Positions 60,013-64,000 of a stretch of 64,000 nucleotides of DNA are shown here, piece by piece. Source of the stretch: CAZVRZ01 sp964629965 (GTDB lineage Bacteria > Chloroflexota > Anaerolineae > Anaerolineales > UBA4823); assembly GCA_964629965.1 (NCBI GenBank), contig CAZVRZ010000008.1:1-64000 (forward strand). Reading direction: 5' to 3'. A program made the position numbers and the translations under genes. How positions within the stretch are numbered: the stretch's first letter is position 1; every line of letters begins with the position of its first letter. The notes under the pieces were generated by a model, which saw nothing but the letters and a program-made list of their open reading frames with translations, was not told the DNA's origin and did not search any database.

Positions 60013-60177
60013 TTAGTAATTCAACGCTGATATGATCGATTCGCTGTTGTAAAATGCAGCCCCGGCCGCCGAGCAGCAGCAGCACAGCAGGAGCACTCCT
60101 ACCACCACGAGCACGATGATCAGGGTCTTGTTATCTTTCTTCGGTTCTCCCAGGGGAACATTCGGATCGAAACTCAT
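60013..60177 (-). CDS. 54-residue single-pass membrane protein
   Basis: A small protein: a polar N-terminus (MSFDPNVPLGEPKKDNKT), one hydrophobic helix (LIIVLVVVGVLLL) and four consecutive cysteines (CCCC) at the membrane edge, then a short tail. GAGGAGAAG precedes the ATG at good spacing. It precedes no other gene on the strand and lies 79 bp after the DUF4190 gene. The Cys cluster could be lipidated or bind metal; unknown function. Confidence 0.7.
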   Translation of the reverse strand: MSFDPNVPLGEPKKDNKTLIIVLVVVGVLLLCCCCSAAGAAFYNSESIISALNY

Positions 60178-60256
60178 ATTCTTCTCCTCGATAAATAGAT
60201 TTTGAATAATACAGCATTAGAAACTGCTGCCGACACCCTTATTAAATAACGCTTGC

Positions 60257-60607
60257 CTATAACCAATTGGCGAGCAATGGCAGGATCTGTTGAAATTCTT
60301 CCATTGATAATCCCAATGGCACCAGGCATAACGGTATCAGGATGACCACGCCCGCAACACACAGGCCCAACAAAGTCAAAACAATACCGATCCAGCCCAG
60401 GACAATACCGCCAGTGGCCAAACCATCTCCGCCAATCGCTCCGCCGCTGGCCCGGATCTCATTGCGCGCCATGTACCCTAAGATCAGCGCCAGGATACTT
60501 CCGAGCGTTGGCAGCAAGGTGAGGCCCAAAATGCCGGAGATCAGGCTAATGATCGCAGTGCTGCTATTGGGAGGGGCATACCCTCCAGAACGATAATCGT
60601 ACGCCAT
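60257..60607 (-). CDS. DUF4190 membrane protein
   Basis: A 116-residue protein with a tyrosine/glycine-rich N-terminus (YDYRSGGYAPPNSS), then two hydrophobic helices around the typical LILGYMARNEIRASGGAIGGDGLATGGIVLG segment of DUF4190. GGAGGTAAG precedes the ATG. Function unknown; often a phage-shock-like or membrane-quality protein family. Confidence 0.85.
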   Translation of the reverse strand: MAYDYRSGGYAPPNSSTAIISLISGILGLTLLPTLGSILALILGYMARNEIRASGGAIGGDGLATGGIVLGWIGIVLTLLGLCVAGVVILIPLCLVPLGLSMEEFQQILPLLANWL

Positions 60608-60646
60608 AACTTACCTCCTTCTCTACTATAATATACGCTCAATCAC

Positions 60647-61207
60647 TCAAATCCGTTTCGGCCGGTGCATGATCCGCTCAATGAGCCATGCTACGATCAA
60701 TATTGTAACAGCAACCACCAAAACAGGGGCCACGGCTGCCAAAATCGATAGGAAAGTGGAAAAAACATCTTCGGCCACGCTGACGAGAACATTCCCCGTG
60801 CCCGCGGTAGTGGCTGTAACCATCGGGCGAATCGCAAATGTCTTGACCGCATTCACGCCGCCTGCCACCAGCAATCCCAGGACCAATGCCAATACCGGGT
60901 TGACATCCGAGATCACCTTGGCACTGGCTGCGAACACAATTGCTCCGGCTGTAGGTCGTACAAACGATTGGATCGCGTCGTTGACATGATTGACAGCCGG
61001 AAACTTATCCGCAAAAAACTCGATCAGCGACAACACAACCAACACCCCAATGACCCACCAATTGGTCAATGTATCCCAGGGCTGGTTGAGGGTGATCAGA
61101 TTGGTAAAACGCGCCAAGAGCGCCACGACCAGCAAAGGAATATAAGCATTCAGGCCGGCGCTAGCCGAAAGGCCAAAAGCTGAAAAAATTCCTAATACCC
61201 ATTCCAT
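60647..61207 (-). CDS. DUF4126 membrane protein
   Basis: A 186-residue integral membrane protein opening SAFGLSASAGLNAYIPLLVVALLARF, a DUF4126 hallmark. It has five or six helices and a basic C-terminus (HRPKRI). GAGAAAGAGA precedes the ATG. It lies 31 bp after the DUF2085 gene and 39 bp before the DUF4190 gene; the three probably form one transcript of envelope proteins. Confidence 0.85.
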   Translation of the reverse strand: MEWVLGIFSAFGLSASAGLNAYIPLLVVALLARFTNLITLNQPWDTLTNWWVIGVLVVLSLIEFFADKFPAVNHVNDAIQSFVRPTAGAIVFAASAKVISDVNPVLALVLGLLVAGGVNAVKTFAIRPMVTATTAGTGNVLVSVAEDVFSTFLSILAAVAPVLVVAVTILIVAWLIERIMHRPKRI

Positions 61208-61238
61208 TCTCTTTCTCTCTCCTCAATATGAACGCCTG

Positions 61239-62051
61239 CTATCCGAAATGAAAACCGTCCCAGGTACCGGTCAACAGATACCGGCCCAGGTCGATCAGGC
61301 CGATCTCCATTAAGGCCAGCAGGAAACCCGCCAACAACGGCGCCCACATTTGCCCCAGGCGAGTATAACGGTTTTCCAACCGCAGCGCCATCAGCCAGAT
61401 CATCGCGAACACCATCGTTAGCAAAATCAACACACCCGCCGCGCTGATTACCGCCAGCAGGTAGAGCAAAACCGGCTGGTTCAATAGCACCAGCCCATTG
61501 ACGCCAAGCGCCAAAACAACCATCACACCCAACGAACGCAGGCTGTCCACAGCAGGGCGATCTTGCCAATCTCGCCAAGCGGCCTGGTTGAAGGCTGGGT
61601 AAACCAATGCCGCCACCACCAAACCCATGCCCGTGCCGGTGAAAAGGCGCAGCCAATTTTGCGGCGTATACAGCAGGCCGCGCTGCAAGATCAACGTTAG
61701 ATAAGAATTCAACCCATCCACCAGAAAAGCCAACGCCATCAGTCCTAAAACCAATCCCACCCGCAAGGGGGGGAACCCGATGCGCCGCCCAACGCGCACG
61801 GCCTGGTAAGCCAAACCCACCAGCGCCCCCAGGTACATGCCCGTGCAGCGCGCACACAACGGGAAAGGCCGCTCACCCACATGAAAAGAACGCGCATCGA
61901 TGCGGTGGCACACAGCGTATCCAATGGCATCCGCTTTTCCCAACAGCCCCTCAGGGGTGCTGAACAGCCAGCCAAGCAGCATCAAACCAGTGGCTAAGAC
62001 CAGCCCCCATCTCCAGGGAAGACGTTTGACAGTACCTGTAATTTGTTCCAT
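61239..62051 (-). CDS. DUF2085 membrane protein
   Basis: A 270-residue polytopic protein. The cysteine motif YAVCHRIDARSFHVGERPFPLCARCTGMYLG is diagnostic of DUF2085. About seven hydrophobic helices follow. The family motif suggests metal or heme binding, but no role is established from the sequence. The 178-bp gap to the divergent DUF3048 gene is AT-rich and probably holds both promoters. Confidence 0.85.
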   Translation of the reverse strand: MEQITGTVKRLPWRWGLVLATGLMLLGWLFSTPEGLLGKADAIGYAVCHRIDARSFHVGERPFPLCARCTGMYLGALVGLAYQAVRVGRRIGFPPLRVGLVLGLMALAFLVDGLNSYLTLILQRGLLYTPQNWLRLFTGTGMGLVVAALVYPAFNQAAWRDWQDRPAVDSLRSLGVMVVLALGVNGLVLLNQPVLLYLLAVISAAGVLILLTMVFAMIWLMALRLENRYTRLGQMWAPLLAGFLLALMEIGLIDLGRYLLTGTWDGFHFG

Positions 62052-62229
62052 AAACTGATTGAATTATAGGTTATATTATTAAAAAAGCATAGACAGGAAT
62101 TTTAGCTTAAGAAAGCCCCGATTATCATGGCTCGCCAAGAATATTACCTGCCTTGGGAACTTTTCGAGTATTTCCAGCGTTTAATTTTGGAGTATGATTG
62201 TGATTCTAATTTCACTGAAAGGATTATCT

Positions 62230-63474
62230 ATGAAAAAAGTGCTGTTCTTGAGTATTTTAATTTTCTTGATGGCTGCCTGCAATCCAACCGAAACACCGGT
62301 GGTCACTGTACCACCCATACCACCCACCCTCACCCAGGCACCCCAATCTATCCCCCCCACAAACACCCCGCAGGCCACCACGACCGAGCTGCCAACCGCA
62401 ACCGTCACGGCGACCGTGGAGGTACAATCCATTCCCACTTTGACCCCTGAACCGATCCTCTATGGGCCGGATAACATGCCAGCCAGCATTAACCCCCTCA
62501 CCGGCCTGGCCGTCGGCAACCCGGCCTTGTTAGATCGCCGGCCCGTGGCGGTCAAGATCAACATCGTTCCGCGCACCTCGACGCGCCCGCCCTGGGGCTT
62601 ATCGTTTGCCGATATCGTTTACGATTATTATCACAACGATGGCTACAGTCGTTTCTTTGCTCTCTTCTACGGGCAAGATGCCGAGCTAGCCGGTCCCATC
62701 CGCTCCGGGCGACTGCTCGATCACGAACTGGTGCGCATGTACAAAAGCGTTTTTGCTTACGGCAGCGCAGACCAAATCATTAACCAGCGCTTCTTCAATG
62801 CCGATTACTCCAGCCGGCTGGTTCTGGAAGGTTCGGCTTCGAACTGCCCCCCCACTGCCAGCAACCCGCTTTGCCGCTTCGATCCGCAGGGTTATTCGCA
62901 CCTGCTGGCAGGAACCCAAGAATTGGGCCAGTATGCCGCCTCGCGCGGGGTAGATAACGTGCGCCAGGATTTGAGCGGTATGACCTTCCACGCCCCCATT
63001 CCGGCCGGCGGAGGAACAGCGAACCAGATCTTCATTCGCTATTCTGGCGACAATTATGTGCGCTGGGATTATGACTCTGCCTCGGGCAAATACCTGCGCT
63101 TCCAAGATAACGTCTTCGACCAGGGGCAAGGAGAAGACTACGCTCCCCTGGTAGACCGCTTGAACAACCGGCAGGTCAGCGCAGACAATGTCGTCATCCT
63201 GGTCGCCCGGCACGAATATTACCAGCAGCCGCCCAATGAAATTGTCGAAATCCTGCTCAGTGGCAGTGGGAAGGCTTACGTCTACCGTGATGGGCAAATG
63301 TTCAACGTTAGCTGGAGCCGCCCAACCATTAGCTCGGTGTTGTACCTGACTTATCCGGATGGCAGCGCCTTTCCATATAAACCCGGCATCACCTGGTACC
63401 AGGTGATTGGCGAATCAACCGCCATCACCCAGCCCGAAAATGCGAGCTGGCGATATGACTTCCATCTACCCTAA
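62230..63474 (+). CDS. DUF3048 (YerB-like) lipoprotein
   Basis: A 414-residue lipoprotein; lipobox LMAACNPTE, followed by a Pro/Thr-rich stalk. DUF3048 motifs: NPLTGLAVGNPALLDRRPVAVKI, PPWGLSFADIVYDYYHNDGYSRFFALFYGQ, GPIRSGRLLD. The C-terminal YerB domain includes FNVSWSRPT and ITWYQVIGE. ATG 62230 is preferred over an upstream ATG because the signal peptide begins there and AAAGGAT precedes it. The 3' end overlaps the convergent pyrD gene by 9 bp. Confidence 0.88.
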   Translation: MKKVLFLSILIFLMAACNPTETPVVTVPPIPPTLTQAPQSIPPTNTPQATTTELPTATVTATVEVQSIPTLTPEPILYGPDNMPASINPLTGLAVGNPALLDRRPVAVKINIVPRTSTRPPWGLSFADIVYDYYHNDGYSRFFALFYGQDAELAGPIRSGRLLDHELVRMYKSVFAYGSADQIINQRFFNADYSSRLVLEGSASNCPPTASNPLCRFDPQGYSHLLAGTQELGQYAASRGVDNVRQDLSGMTFHAPIPAGGGTANQIFIRYSGDNYVRWDYDSASGKYLRFQDNVFDQGQGEDYAPLVDRLNNRQVSADNVVILVARHEYYQQPPNEIVEILLSGSGKAYVYRDGQMFNVSWSRPTISSVLYLTYPDGSAFPYKPGITWYQVIGESTAITQPENASWRYDFHLP

Positions 63475-64000
63475 GCCGGTCAGGATCGATTTCACCAGGC
63501 CTGGCCCGGCATAGATCAAGCCGGTATAAATTTGCACCAACGCAGCGCCAGCGTCCAGCATCGCCTGGGCGTTGGCTGCGTTTTTAACGCCACCAACTGC
63601 TATCACAGGCAGGCTGCCGCTGCTCAGGCGGTGGATGTTCCGCACCATCTCCAGGCTAATCGGGAACAACGGCGCACCGCTCAACCCACCCGTTTCACTC
63701 GCCAAAGCCGAGCGGACCCCCGTTCTCTGCAGGGTGGTGTTGGTGGCGATCACGCCATCCAGGCCAGCGCCTTGGATCACATCCAGCGCATCTTCCAAGG
63801 CTGGCAGATCGAGGTCAGGCGCAAGCTTGACCAACAGCGGCAGCCTGCGCCCGGCATGCTGGCTCAAATAGGCGCGCCTGCGCTCTGCCAGGGCAGAGAG
63901 CAGTTCCTGCAGAGATTCGCGTGCCTGCAAACGGCGCAGTCCCACCGTGTTCGGTGAGCTGACGTTGATCGCCAGGTAATCAGCCAATCCGGCAAATTCA
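63466..64000 (-). CDS. pyrD: dihydroorotate dehydrogenase, 5' end beyond window
   Basis: The C-terminal ~177 residues of a DHODH, the fourth step of pyrimidine synthesis. Visible motifs: DYLAINVSSPNTVGLR (catalytic-loop region), PLLVKLAPDL, DGVIATNTTL, SGAPLFPISLEMV, VIAVGGVKNAANAQAML and GAALVQIYTGLIYAGPGLV (FMN phosphate site). The pattern fits class 2 (quinone-linked). The gene continues past the right window edge. Confidence 0.93.
   Translation of the reverse strand, partial: EFAGLADYLAINVSSPNTVGLRRLQARESLQELLSALAERRRAYLSQHAGRRLPLLVKLAPDLDLPALEDALDVIQGAGLDGVIATNTTLQRTGVRSALASETGGLSGAPLFPISLEMVRNIHRLSSGSLPVIAVGGVKNAANAQAMLDAGAALVQIYTGLIYAGPGLVKSILTGLG

Noticed and set aside
62127..62450. 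Plus-strand open frame overlapping the DUF3048 gene start
   Set aside because: It is out of frame with the clear lipoprotein signal and DUF3048 motifs and has low-complexity His/Thr content.

Overview
The window reads as one scaffold of a Chloroflexota genome, most likely class Anaerolineae and probably metagenome-assembled. The evidence is indirect: moderately high G+C, a LacI-sensor/AraC hybrid kinase, giant GAF kinases, many DUF-type membrane proteins, T-box and TPP leaders, and three identical 10-N scaffold gaps (15959-15968, 20972-20981, 51524-51533). No ribosomal RNA is present to settle the taxonomy.

Layout. (1) 1-6564, minus strand: trpS (cut by the window edge) behind a Trp T-box leader, thyA-folA, a methyltransferase, an HD hydrolase, an OsmC protein, an esterase-VOC fusion and an ABC ATPase. 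(2) 6606-37545, plus strand: an isochorismatase-type hydrolase, then a carbohydrate-use block. It holds a 1349-residue LacI-sensor/histidine kinase/AraC protein, a pseudo-receiver, an unrecognised 873-residue protein, a family-5 (Dpp/Opp-type) ABC transporter, two GH2 and one GH42 beta-galactosidase-like enzymes, a DUF2723 membrane protein and an FtsX-type ABC system. (3) tRNA-Asn at 37.9 kb. (4) 38002-52925, minus strand: a tightly packed ten-gene regulatory operon. (5) 53101-57860, plus: a complete thiamine operon (TPP riboswitch, TPP kinase, ThiB-ThiP-ThiQ-like transporter). (6) 58052-64000: a duplicated lipoprotein, a DUF402 protein, small membrane proteins (DUF4190, DUF4126, DUF2085), a DUF3048 lipoprotein and the 3' part of a dihydroorotate dehydrogenase gene.

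Four things stand out. First, region 2 is peppered with short palindromic repeats of several families. Many lie in frame inside genes, where they encode peptides such as LYSTQ, LYPTQ, VVPNS and VEPQNLA, and one family supplies the stop codons of at least three genes. Second, two promoters in region 2 share an identical layout: direct repeats of GTCCYAWAAAT 21 bp apart, next to GATGTT-18 bp-TAAAGT. This is what an AraC-type activator would bind, and the gene for such a regulator lies just upstream. Third, the ten-gene operon joins a DUF4388 protein, an MglA-like GTPase, a V4R protein, a left-handed beta-helix protein, a homologue of the cyanobacterial acyl-ACP reductase with its catalytic cysteine, a GGDNF response regulator, an 11-GAF histidine kinase, a CheY-like receiver and two hydrolases, one lacking its nucleophile. 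I do not recognise this as a described system. Fourth, the transporter's binding protein appears chimeric across a scaffold gap and carries an in-frame ochre codon.
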